A DNA stretch of 64,000 bases from an uncultured Butyrivibrio sp. (GTDB taxonomy: Bacteria; Bacillota; Clostridia; Lachnospirales; Lachnospiraceae): positions 61,742 through 125,741 of the forward strand of contig NZ_CAMVPU010000006.1 of assembly GCF_947169445.1 (NCBI RefSeq), read 5' to 3'. A model generated the notes under the pieces. That model was given only the letters and a program-made list of their open reading frames with translations. It was not told the origin of the DNA and ran no database searches. Positions 24,620 to 32,623 of the stretch are shown one piece after another; the first letter of the stretch is position 1; every line of letters begins with the position of its first letter. The position numbers and the translations under genes are program-made.

Positions 24620-27466
24620 ATGTTACGAGAAACAACAGTAAAAAACGGCAAGATCAAAGGTCTTGCAGCTACAGATCCCAGAATAACGGTTTATAAGGGA
24701 ATTCCTTTTGCAGCGCCTCCTACAGGTCAGAACAGATGGCGTGCACCACAGCCCTGCGCCGATTGGGATGGAACACTTGAAGCAAATAGCTTTGCTCCTA
24801 TCTCATATCAGGATCGTCCTGGAATGGGAACAGATATTTATTGTAGAGAGTGGCATGTAGATCCGGGAATTGAGATAAGCGAAGATTGTCTTTACCTCAA
24901 CATCTGGACTCCGGCCAAAGAAAAGGATGAGAAGCTTCCGGTTCTTGTATGGTTCTTCGGTGGCGGTTTCCAGTGGGGTTACACCGCCGAGATGGAATTT
25001 AACGGTGAACAGCTTGCCAAAAGAGGTATCGTTGTTGTAAGTGTTGGATATCGTCTGAACTGCTTTGGCTTTTTGGCTCATGAAGACATTACAAAAGAAG
25101 CTCCTGATGCTCCTTCCAATTTTGGACTTATGGACCAGTGTGCAGGTCTTAACTGGGTATATGACAATATTGCTGCTTTTGGCGGAAACCCTGAACAGAT
25201 CACTATTGCAGGCCAATCAGCCGGCGGTTCCAGTGTTATGCACCAGCTCACTCACAAGGGAAACGAAAAGCTCATCAAGGGCGCTGTTATCTTCAGCGGA
25301 ATCATAAGACCTGCTGAACCTACAGAAGATATATTCAAGCCAATGGATCTTAAGAAGGCAGAGGCCCTTGGCAAACAGTTCTTTGATAGTCTTGGGGTAA
25401 AAGACCTTGAGGAAGCAAGAGCTCTTTCATCAAAAGAAGTATTTGACGGCTACAACAGATTTGTACAAAACCATCCAAGAATGTTCCCTATTCAGGACGG
25501 AGCTTTCTGTGTCGGTGACCCTGTACAGCGCTTTATAGAAAGAAAATGCGCCGACGTTCCTGTTATATCCGGAAATACCACTGATGAATTTTCCGCCGCA
25601 GGTGTAAATATGGTAGAAAAGGCTGTAAAGTCTACATTTGAAGATGCCAGCAAAAATGCGCCTTCTCAGAATTTCTATTACTACAGATTTGATCCTGATA
25701 TTCCGGGTGATGGACATCCAGGTGACAGTTACCCCGGCACTTTCCATTCCTGCGACCTGTGGTTTTTCTTCAACTCAATAGATAAATGTATGCGACCTTA
25801 CAAGGGAAGACATTTCGACCTTGCAAGACAGATGTGCGATTATTTCGCCAACTTCATCAAAACCGGTGATCCTAATTGCAGTGAGATTCAAATACGCAAC
25901 TCAGCTGCTACTGTCATCTCATCTGATAATACCGCTACAGATTACAAATGTCGTGAAAAAGAGGTTCTTCCATTATGGAAGCCATACACCGCTTCAGAGC
26001 GTTACGAGATGGAATTCCTTGGAAAAGGAGCTACTCCAAAGCATGAAGGCGGCATCAGACAGGGCAGCAAAAAGCAGGCTGTTAACCCTTATCTTCCATC
26101 CTGGGAATACATTCCTGATGGCGAGCCTTACGTATTTAACAACCGTGTATATGTATATGGTTCCCATGACCTATATCAGGGCGAAACCTTCTGCCTTGGC
26201 GACTATGTAACCTGGTCTGCTCCTATCGATGACCTTGGTAACTGGCACTATGAAGGCGTAATCTATCCTAAGGATGCTGACCCTCTTAACAAGCGTGGAA
26301 ATATGTGCCTGTATGCTCCTGACGTAACTGTTGGTCCTGACGGAAGATATTACTTGTACTATGTACTTGATAAGGTATGCGTTGTTTCAGTAGCCGTAAG
26401 CGATACTCCAAACGGTCCATTCGAATTCTACGGCTATGTTCATTATGAGGATGGGACCAAGCTCGGTGAAAAAGAAGGTGATGAGCCACAGTTCGATCCA
26501 GGCGTTCTTACTGAAGGTGATAATACATATCTTTTCACTGGCTTCTGCGGTCAGGGTGATAAATCAAGACATGGTGCAATGCTCACTGTCCTTGATAAGG
26601 ACATGCTCACAATAAAAAGAGCTCCTCAGTTTGTTGCACTGGGAAACATGTACAGTGAAGGCACAGGATACGAAGGCCACGCTTTCTTTGAGGCTCCTTC
26701 TATCAGAAAACATGATGACACCTATTACTTCATCTACTCCTCAGAAGTAATGCACGAGCTTTGCTACGCCACATCCAAGGATCCACTCGGACCATATAAA
26801 TACGGTGGAGTAATTGTTTCAAACTGCGATCTTCATATCGACAGCTACAAAAAAGCCGAAGAAGCAACAGCTTATGGTGCCAACAACCACGGCAGTATCG
26901 TTGAGATTGGAAATGACTGGTATATCTTTTACCACAGACATACCTACGGAACCTGGTTCTGCAGACAGGGCTGCGCTGAAAAGATCCATTTTGAAAAAGA
27001 TGGTTCAATTAAACAGGTTGAGATTACATCATGCGGCTTAAACGGCGGTCCACTTTCTGATGTTGGCGAATATCCTTCATATATTGCCTGCAACATTTTT
27101 ACCGACGAGCACAAGATTTATGTAGAAGAAAGCGCTCCAAGAATTGTTCAGGAAGGCGGCGACGGCGACCAGAATAATGGTTACATCAGAAGCATTGTTA
27201 ATGGAACAACCATTGGATTTAAGTACTTTGATGTAAAAGAGGCAACCGGTCTTAGAATTAAGACTCGTGCTTACTACAATGGTAAGTTCGAAGTAAGAAC
27301 AAGTCTTGACGGTGAGGTTCTTGGTACAATTTCTGGTCAGGGTTCAAATATCTGGGAGAGCTTTGAATGCAAGTTTAATGAGAAGCTAAGCGGAACCCAC
27401 GCTCTGTACCTTAGATATACCGGAACCGGAAACTGCTCTCTTGCATCAATTGAATTCTTACACTGA
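24620..27466 (+). CDS. Cytosolic carboxylesterase-GH43 fusion with C-terminal carbohydrate module
   Basis: A 948-residue two-enzyme protein without a signal peptide. Residues 1-475 are a type B carboxylesterase: SEDCLYLN, the oxyanion loop FFGGGF, nucleophile Ser200 in GQSAGGS, probable acid Glu323 (TTDEF) and His376 (FHSCD). Residues 485-815 are GH43: Asp500 (IPDGEP), Asp568 (YAPDVT) and Glu691 (FFEAPS). Residues 820-948 form a beta-sandwich module. It should de-esterify (for example feruloyl or acetyl) and de-arabinosylate the same imported oligosaccharide; substrates are inferred. It has its own promoter and terminator, with GGGGAGAAGG before the ATG. Confidence 0.92.
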   Translation: MLRETTVKNGKIKGLAATDPRITVYKGIPFAAPPTGQNRWRAPQPCADWDGTLEANSFAPISYQDRPGMGTDIYCREWHVDPGIEISEDCLYLNIWTPAKEKDEKLPVLVWFFGGGFQWGYTAEMEFNGEQLAKRGIVVVSVGYRLNCFGFLAHEDITKEAPDAPSNFGLMDQCAGLNWVYDNIAAFGGNPEQITIAGQSAGGSSVMHQLTHKGNEKLIKGAVIFSGIIRPAEPTEDIFKPMDLKKAEALGKQFFDSLGVKDLEEARALSSKEVFDGYNRFVQNHPRMFPIQDGAFCVGDPVQRFIERKCADVPVISGNTTDEFSAAGVNMVEKAVKSTFEDASKNAPSQNFYYYRFDPDIPGDGHPGDSYPGTFHSCDLWFFFNSIDKCMRPYKGRHFDLARQMCDYFANFIKTGDPNCSEIQIRNSAATVISSDNTATDYKCREKEVLPLWKPYTASERYEMEFLGKGATPKHEGGIRQGSKKQAVNPYLPSWEYIPDGEPYVFNNRVYVYGSHDLYQGETFCLGDYVTWSAPIDDLGNWHYEGVIYPKDADPLNKRGNMCLYAPDVTVGPDGRYYLYYVLDKVCVVSVAVSDTPNGPFEFYGYVHYEDGTKLGEKEGDEPQFDPGVLTEGDNTYLFTGFCGQGDKSRHGAMLTVLDKDMLTIKRAPQFVALGNMYSEGTGYEGHAFFEAPSIRKHDDTYYFIYSSEVMHELCYATSKDPLGPYKYGGVIVSNCDLHIDSYKKAEEATAYGANNHGSIVEIGNDWYIFYHRHTYGTWFCRQGCAEKIHFEKDGSIKQVEITSCGLNGGPLSDVGEYPSYIACNIFTDEHKIYVEESAPRIVQEGGDGDQNNGYIRSIVNGTTIGFKYFDVKEATGLRIKTRAYYNGKFEVRTSLDGEVLGTISGQGSNIWESFECKFNEKLSGTHALYLRYTGTGNCSLASIEFLH

Positions 27467-27475
27467 TTAAATTAC

Positions 27476-27501
27476 AGCCCTTCACACATACGTGGAGGGC
27501 T
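27476..27501 (+). terminator. Terminator of the esterase-GH43 gene
   Basis: Stem AGCCCTTCAC/GTGGAGGGCT with one G-U pair and a six-base loop, followed by TTTTCATTTT. Confidence 0.88.
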
Positions 27502-27551
27502 TTTCATTTTATATTAATAAATTGGGTATTTCATAATGCATGTTTTCAATA

Positions 27552-27557
27552 TATAAT
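27552..27557 (+). promoter_or_regulatory. Candidate -10 element of the GH5 gene
   Basis: A perfect TATAAT lies 58 bp before the GH5 start. About 39 bp upstream, AATAAATTGGGTA resembles the weaker half-site at 21375 but lacks GCAA, so control by the AraC protein is doubtful here. Confidence 0.3.
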
Positions 27558-27614
27558 GTTCCATGATAATTTGTTATCCGTTTTTTATATGAAAAAGAGT
27601 GAGGTTATGAAAAA

Positions 27615-28949
27615 ATGATCAAGAACAAATTTATTCCGATGGCACTCGCAACTGTTCTTTCAGTAGGAATGATTGCAGGATGCGGCAACGCAGGCACAGA
27701 TGCTAATGTGGGCACAGAGCAGGAAGTGCAGACAGAGACAGTTGCAGAAACAGCAACTGAAAATAACGAAGCAAAAGAAGCCGAGACAGGAAGTGAAGCA
27801 ACTAGCACAGAAGCTTCAAGCGGAGCAGATGAAAAGAGCGAAGCTTCAGAAGAAACAGAAGAGGCTGCTCCTGTTGCTGTTAATGGCATTCGTGAAAGAA
27901 GCGATGAGATGCGCGATATTTCTGCTATGGAGCTTGTTTCTGAGATGACAGCAGGCTGGAATCTTGGTAACACTTTAGACGCACATGGTACTTCTGGTCT
28001 TGAAGCTGAAACATATTGGGGTAACCCAAAAATCACAAAGGAACTTATCGATACTGTTTGTGAAAAGGGCTTTGATTCAATACGTATTCCTATCACATGG
28101 TATGACCATGTAGGTGATGCTCCTGATTACGCAATAGATCCTGAATGGATGGACAGAGTTGAAGAAGTTGTCAACTACGCTCTTGATGACGGAATGTTCG
28201 TTTTGATTGATACACACCACGAAGAATCCTGGAGAATTCTCGACGCTGAACACATTGATGCTGTAGATGCTGAGAATATTGCTCTTTGGACTCAGATTGC
28301 AGAGAGATTTAAGGACTATGGCGATCACCTTGTTTTCGAAGGTCTTAACGAGCCCAGAACAAAGGGAAGCGCTGCTGAATGGAACGGCGGAACATCTGAG
28401 GAAAGAGACTACGTCAACAGACTCAATAAATCTTTCGTAGATACAGTTCGTGCAACCGGCGGCAATAACGAAAAGAGACTTCTTCTCGTTACTACCTATG
28501 GCGGCTCTAACACGGTTGAAGCCGTTAACCAGCTTGAGGTTCCTGATGACGAGCACATCGGCGTAGCTATCCACGCTTATGAGCCTTACGATTTCACTTT
28601 TGCTTCAGGTCAGAGCACAGAGCTCTTTAGATGGGATGGAAGCCACAACGGCGATATCATCAAACTTCTTGTAAGACTTAACTCAAAGTTCATTGAAAAC
28701 GGAATCCCTGTTCTTATAACAGAGTACGGCGCAGTGAACAAAAACGAGAACAACGATGAAATCGCCAAATGGGCAGAAGCTTATGTTTCAAGAGCTACAG
28801 AAAAAGGTATTCCTCTTTTCTGGTGGGACAACGGTGTCTATGACCAGGAAGGTGAGAAATTCGCTATCCTTGATCGTCAGAATCTGACATGGTACCGCGA
28901 GAATGTGGTAGATGCAGTTATCAAAGCAAGCTACACCAAGGAAAACTAA
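27615..28949 (+). CDS. GH5 endoglucanase/xyloglucanase-type lipoprotein
   Basis: A 444-residue surface enzyme with lipobox Cys23 (IAGC), an acidic Glu/Ala/Thr-rich linker (about 27-90) and a GH5 barrel. The start of the domain, GWNLGNTLDAHG (114-125), is typical of GH5 subfamily 4. Acid/base Glu246 is in LNEP and nucleophile Glu370 in ITEYG; HAYEPYDF is also conserved. Likely substrates are beta-1,4-glucans or xyloglucan. It starts at ATG 27615; an overlapping ATG at 27610 or nearby is out of frame. It has its own terminator. Confidence 0.93.
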   Translation: MIKNKFIPMALATVLSVGMIAGCGNAGTDANVGTEQEVQTETVAETATENNEAKEAETGSEATSTEASSGADEKSEASEETEEAAPVAVNGIRERSDEMRDISAMELVSEMTAGWNLGNTLDAHGTSGLEAETYWGNPKITKELIDTVCEKGFDSIRIPITWYDHVGDAPDYAIDPEWMDRVEEVVNYALDDGMFVLIDTHHEESWRILDAEHIDAVDAENIALWTQIAERFKDYGDHLVFEGLNEPRTKGSAAEWNGGTSEERDYVNRLNKSFVDTVRATGGNNEKRLLLVTTYGGSNTVEAVNQLEVPDDEHIGVAIHAYEPYDFTFASGQSTELFRWDGSHNGDIIKLLVRLNSKFIENGIPVLITEYGAVNKNENNDEIAKWAEAYVSRATEKGIPLFWWDNGVYDQEGEKFAILDRQNLTWYRENVVDAVIKASYTKEN

Positions 28950-28965
28950 AAAGAACTTATAATGT

Positions 28966-29013
28966 AAGAGTTTTGTACTTTTGAACAATATGTTTGAATT
29001 GTGCAAAACTCTT
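28966..29013 (+). terminator. Terminator of the GH5 gene
   Basis: Stem AAGAGTTTTG (28966-28975) with CAAAACTCTT (29004-29013), 28-base loop, followed by a short U run. Confidence 0.75.
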
Positions 29014-29133
29014 TTTATACATAAAATCTTGTGTTATAATCTCTTTAATTTGGAGTTGTTAGCAACGAGAAACAAACTCACAAGTATAAAAATGGACCAT
29101 CTCACGTAATGAGAATCCAACGAGGAGGATAAA

Positions 29134-30120
29134 ATGAGTACTAGAATTGGAATTTTAGGATATGGCAACCTGGGAAAAGGTGTGGAACTTGCTGTCAAGG
29201 AAGCTCCTGATATGGAACTTGTAGCAGTTTTCACAAGAAGAGATCCTTCTTCCCTCAAGATTCAGACAGAAAATGTTCCTGTTGTTTCTGTTGCAGATGT
29301 AGCTGACTGGAAAGACAAAATTGACGTAATGATCCTGTGCGGCGGAAGTGCTACTGATCTCCCAACTCAGACACCTGAGTATGCAGGTCTTTTCAATGTT
29401 GTTGACAGCTTTGATACACACGCTCGTATTCCTGAGCATTTTGCAAATGTTGATGCTGCTGCCAAGGCTGCCGGCAAAATTGCTGTTATCTCCTGCGGTT
29501 GGGATCCAGGAATGTTCTCTCTTGCAAGAGTTTATTCAAATGCAATTCTTCCTGACGGAAATGATTATACATTCTGGGGCAAGGGCGTTTCTCAGGGCCA
29601 CTCAGATGCTATCCGCCGCATAAAAGGTGTCAAGAATGCCAAGCAGTACACTGTTCCTGTTGAGGCAGCACTTGAGGCAGTTAGAAATGGTGAGAATCCT
29701 GAGCTTACAACTCGCCAGAAGCACACAAGAGAATGCTTTGTTGTTCTCGAGGAAGGCGCAGATGCTGCAGAAGTAGAAAAAGAAATCAAGGAAATGCCAA
29801 ACTATTTTGCTGACTATGACACAACTGTTCAGTTTATCAGTGAGGAAGAGCTTCTTAAGAACCATGCCGGAATGGCTCATGGCGGATTTGTTTTCCGCAG
29901 TGGCAAAACAGGAGCAAACAAAGAGCACAACCACATCATTGAATATAGTTTAAAGCTTGACTCTAACCCGGAATTCACTACAAGCGTTCTCGTTGCAGTT
30001 GCAAGAGCAGCTTACAGAATGCATAGTGAAGGCATGAAAGGGTGCAAGACAATCCTTGATATCCCACCTGCATATCTTTCAGAGAAGAGTGGCGAAGAGC
30101 TAAGAGCACATCTTCTGTAA
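29134..30120 (+). CDS. ddh: meso-Diaminopimelate D-dehydrogenase
   Basis: A 328-residue NADPH-dependent enzyme making meso-diaminopimelate from tetrahydrodipicolinate in one step, for lysine and peptidoglycan. The Rossmann loop GYGNLGKG is at residues 8-15, followed by the family segments SCGWDPGMFSL and WGKGVSQGHSDA. Length matches the family. GAGGAGG precedes the ATG. It is a single-gene unit with a terminator at 30226. Confidence 0.96.
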   Translation: MSTRIGILGYGNLGKGVELAVKEAPDMELVAVFTRRDPSSLKIQTENVPVVSVADVADWKDKIDVMILCGGSATDLPTQTPEYAGLFNVVDSFDTHARIPEHFANVDAAAKAAGKIAVISCGWDPGMFSLARVYSNAILPDGNDYTFWGKGVSQGHSDAIRRIKGVKNAKQYTVPVEAALEAVRNGENPELTTRQKHTRECFVVLEEGADAAEVEKEIKEMPNYFADYDTTVQFISEEELLKNHAGMAHGGFVFRSGKTGANKEHNHIIEYSLKLDSNPEFTTSVLVAVARAAYRMHSEGMKGCKTILDIPPAYLSEKSGEELRAHLL

Positions 30121-30191
30121 TAAGTTAAGGTTAACGTTTCAAGGTAATCGAAAAGCATTATGCTGCTGGCTGCGTAATAATATGATTAGGA

Positions 30192-30207
30192 GCGAGTAAG
30201 CAGTAAC
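30192..30207. repeat. Dispersed repeat GCGAGTAAGCAGTAAC
   Basis: This 16-mer matches the complement of 32518-32533 (GCGAGTGAACAGTAAC) in 14 of 16 positions; both lie between genes. It lies in the 320-bp gap 30121-30440, which otherwise holds the ddh terminator and a leader hairpin. Confidence 0.35.
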
Positions 30208-30225
30208 ATATTCAGCAATTTTCAA

Positions 30226-30251
30226 GGCACCTATGCAAATGCATGGGTGTC
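30226..30251 (+). terminator. Terminator of ddh
   Basis: A 12-base stem GGCACCTATGCA/TGCATGGGTGTC with two G-U pairs and a tight AA loop, followed by TTTTTGTTT. Confidence 0.85.
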
Positions 30252-30353
30252 TTTTTGTTTAGCTTACTGTTATACTATTATGGTCGGTCAATGAGTTGTA
30301 TAATTCATTTTCACGACAGATTTAAAGCATGTAGATACCTGTTGAATCAGATT

Positions 30354-30398
30354 TGTCTTGTTGTAACCCCCATGGCAAAATGCCATTACAATAAGACA
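30354..30398 (+). promoter_or_regulatory. Extended hairpin in the leader of the U32-like gene
   Basis: TGTCTTGTTGTA (30354-30365) pairs with TACAATAAGACA (30387-30398) with one G-U pair. Then there is a one-sided bulge ACCCCC and a second stem ATGGCA/TGCCAT with an AAA loop. It ends about 43 bases before the start codon of the next gene. A one-sided C-rich bulge between two firm stems suggests a binding site for a protein or another RNA segment rather than a simple terminator. Confidence 0.5.
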
Positions 30399-30440
30399 GT
30401 ATCAGTTTTATTTCGGTATCCTACATTTGGAGGTTACAAA

Positions 30441-31400
30441 ATGTCACAAGTTAAGTTTCACCTGCCGGGACTACGTTACAACTTTCCACTTAACATGTTC
30501 TGGCTCAGCCTGCTAGAGCAGTATCCACAATATTTCAGAGAAGGTGTAGAAATAGCTTCTTTCTTTGGATCCTTCCCATTTTCTTTATGGAATGGCGGAA
30601 GATTAGTTTCCGATGATCAGTGCGACGCCAATTTCGTCAGACACGTTATCGGCAGTATCAACGCAAAGGGTATTCCTGTCAGATTCACATTCACCAATCC
30701 TCTCATAAAAGAAGAGGATCTTGACGATGAATTCTGCAATTTCTGCATGAAAGCAGGCGATAATGGCAAAAATGAAGTGCTTGTATTTTCCCCTATTTTG
30801 GAAGAATACATTCGCAAGAACTACCCATCCTACAAAATCGACTCCACCACCTGCAAGGAAATCCGCGATGTGGAGACACTTAATAAAGAGTTGGAAAAAG
30901 ACTACAAGTACGTAGTTCTTGATTACAACATGAACAATCAGTGGGATATTATAGAAGGTCTTGAGCATAAAGAAAAACTGGAAGTTCTGATCAACGCTCT
31001 CTGCGTTCCTAACTGTAAGAGACGTGGTGATCACTACAAGAATATTGCTCTTAACCAGGAAATCATGAAGGAAAACCGCACTCTTCCACCTGAAAAGAGA
31101 AAGCATATTATTCCATGGACCTGCGAATATGGTGACAAAAATAATCTTTACACAATCCAGGATTATTGCACTTTCGTATCACCTGAGCTTATTTGGGAAA
31201 AATATGTTCCAATGGGAATAAATAATTTCAAGATTGAGGGAAGAACTGCGAATCTGTTCTCTTTGATCGAGACCTACTGTTTCTTCATGATAAAACCGGA
31301 ATATGTGGGCCAGGTAAGGCTCCTTCTTCTTAGAAACCTTGAAGCCAACAAAATTATTCAGGTAAATAAACCAAGGCCAAGTGTATTCAAACAACCTTGA
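30441..31400 (+). CDS. Peptidase U32-like protein
   Basis: A soluble 319-residue protein with alpha/beta-barrel features. Four cysteines (C188 and C192 in CVPNCKRR, C228 in WTCEY, C243 in DYCTF) and the segment FKIEGRT (263-269) recall U32-family proteins, which use four Cys as a [4Fe-4S] site and modify tRNA or rRNA. It is shorter than typical U32 members and divergent, so substrate is unknown. The ATG at 30441 has TTTGGAGG seven bases upstream; an upstream in-frame extension crosses the hairpin and is not coding. Its stop abuts the convergent GIY-YIG gene with no terminator between. Confidence 0.65.
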   Translation: MSQVKFHLPGLRYNFPLNMFWLSLLEQYPQYFREGVEIASFFGSFPFSLWNGGRLVSDDQCDANFVRHVIGSINAKGIPVRFTFTNPLIKEEDLDDEFCNFCMKAGDNGKNEVLVFSPILEEYIRKNYPSYKIDSTTCKEIRDVETLNKELEKDYKYVVLDYNMNNQWDIIEGLEHKEKLEVLINALCVPNCKRRGDHYKNIALNQEIMKENRTLPPEKRKHIIPWTCEYGDKNNLYTIQDYCTFVSPELIWEKYVPMGINNFKIEGRTANLFSLIETYCFFMIKPEYVGQVRLLLLRNLEANKIIQVNKPRPSVFKQP

Positions 31401-31739
31401 TTAAATGCTTCCCCCTCGTGGGTGAGTTTGGAAATGTTTGTTTTCGCTCTCGCCCACGGCTGGATGTATCTCTTTATCGAAGGATTCTATTGGAATTGGC
31501 TTGGTTGATATAAGCTTTTTCTTTTGGTCTCGTGATAGCTGCTTTATATGCCACTCTCGGGACATGGCTTCTTCTTTGGTTTCATACTCTTCGTAATATG
31601 CAAGGCGAACAGGAAGGCGGGTTCTTGTGTATTTGCCGCCCTTACCTGCGTTATGAGTTTGAAGTCTTTTTTCCAGGTCATTTGTCCAGCCGCAGTAATA
31701 AGAACCGTCTGCGCATTCTAAAATATATGTATAATTCAT
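31401..31739 (-). CDS. GIY-YIG nuclease-domain protein (UPF0213/YhbQ-like)
   Basis: A 112-residue small protein: YTYILECADGSYYCGWT carries the variant GIY and YIG positions, followed by R/K-rich KYTRTRLPVRLAYYEEY and an EAMSREWHIK segment with the acidic residue. Family members have weak or unknown nuclease activity. The ATG at 31739 has GGAAGAG upstream; an earlier in-frame start 15 codons upstream lacks family similarity. The last 35 residues are a non-conserved tail. Confidence 0.85.
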   Translation of the reverse strand: MNYTYILECADGSYYCGWTNDLEKRLQTHNAGKGGKYTRTRLPVRLAYYEEYETKEEAMSREWHIKQLSRDQKKKLISTKPIPIESFDKEIHPAVGESENKHFQTHPRGGSI

Positions 31740-31837
31740 TCCACACTCTTCCCAAGCAAAATAAATTTTTGTAAATGATTTCACTTAAAAAAGATGATAT
31801 TATTCAGCTTTCTACTCACATCAAATATCTGAAATAA

Positions 31838-32494
31838 TCACTCTGCCAAGAACTTTTTGAAGTCCTCTACGCTCTTAAACACGAAGTTGGCATGTTCTCT
31901 CATGTGTTTCTCGTTCTCCGGAATGTCAAAGCACCAGCAGGCTGCTGCGAAGTCAATACCTGCTGCCTTAGCCATATCAAGTCCCGGTTTAAGGTCATCA
32001 ATCATCAGAATGTCTTTTTTCTCAAGCCCAAACTTCTCCTGAATCTTGTAAATAGGAATCGGAGAAGGCTTTCTCTCCTCCAAAGGCTGTTCCCATCCAA
32101 AAATAATATCCGGATCCGGAAGATCATTGTGTTTATAGTCCTTAAGGATATTCTCGGCATAGGAATGAGATACCACGGCAATATAGCCGCCTTCAGCCTT
32201 TTGACGTTCCATAATTTCTTTTATCCCAGGGAAAGCATCTGCATAATGAGTCTTGGCATATTCATACCAGAATATTTCCTCAGCTTTAAGCTCCTCATCA
32301 TTAAGGCCACACATATCCGTAAAAAACTCCATTACTCCCGGATCAAAGTTGTATTTAACGTACTCTTCGAGAGAATACTTAATCTCAGGATGATACTTTT
32401 CCATATACTCCACAAAGCTTGGGTAGTGAATTGTAGCGGTACTATTTACCGTCGTATCATCATGGTCAAAGACCAAACATTTATATTTCATCAT
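31838..32494 (-). CDS. HAD-superfamily hydrolase
   Basis: A 218-residue HAD phosphatase with motif I DHDDT (nucleophile Asp10, Asp12), motif II SHS in VVSHSYA, and motif IV MIDDLKPGLDMA. A helical cap lies between motifs I and II, as in phosphoglycolate or beta-phosphoglucomutase types. The substrate is unknown. AGAGGG lies before tandem ATG codons. Confidence 0.85.
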   Translation of the reverse strand: MMKYKCLVFDHDDTTVNSTATIHYPSFVEYMEKYHPEIKYSLEEYVKYNFDPGVMEFFTDMCGLNDEELKAEEIFWYEYAKTHYADAFPGIKEIMERQKAEGGYIAVVSHSYAENILKDYKHNDLPDPDIIFGWEQPLEERKPSPIPIYKIQEKFGLEKKDILMIDDLKPGLDMAKAAGIDFAAACWCFDIPENEKHMREHANFVFKSVEDFKKFLAE

Positions 32495-32517
32495 ACTCCC
32501 TCTATATCACTTTTTTC

Positions 32518-32553
32518 GTTACTGTTCACTCGCATGCAGCTCGCTCAAGTAAC
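32518..32553. repeat. Inverted repeat with dispersed-repeat arm
   Basis: GTTACT (32518) and AGTAAC close a 36-base imperfect hairpin between mfd and the HAD gene. Its left arm is the complement of the repeat at 30192. A weak TTCTTGG/CCAAGAA hairpin at 32583-32605 lies after mfd and may be its terminator, although the U run is poor. Confidence 0.35.
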
Positions 32554-32623
32554 CTTTTTCTATACTATGAAGAATTATATATTTCTTGGCATAAAGATCC
32601 AAGAACATATATAATCCTATTTT

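Noticed and set aside
27673..27948. Gln/Lys-rich open frame within GH5
   Set aside because: An out-of-frame reading of the acidic linker of the lipoprotein.
30243..30440. In-frame extension upstream of the U32-like gene
   Set aside because: It crosses the ddh terminator tail and the leader hairpin, has no ribosome site, and a strong GGAGG precedes the ATG at 30441.
31892..32614. Plus-strand open frame of 240 codons opposite the HAD gene
   Set aside because: It is antisense to a complete HAD phosphatase, and its residues show no domain pattern.
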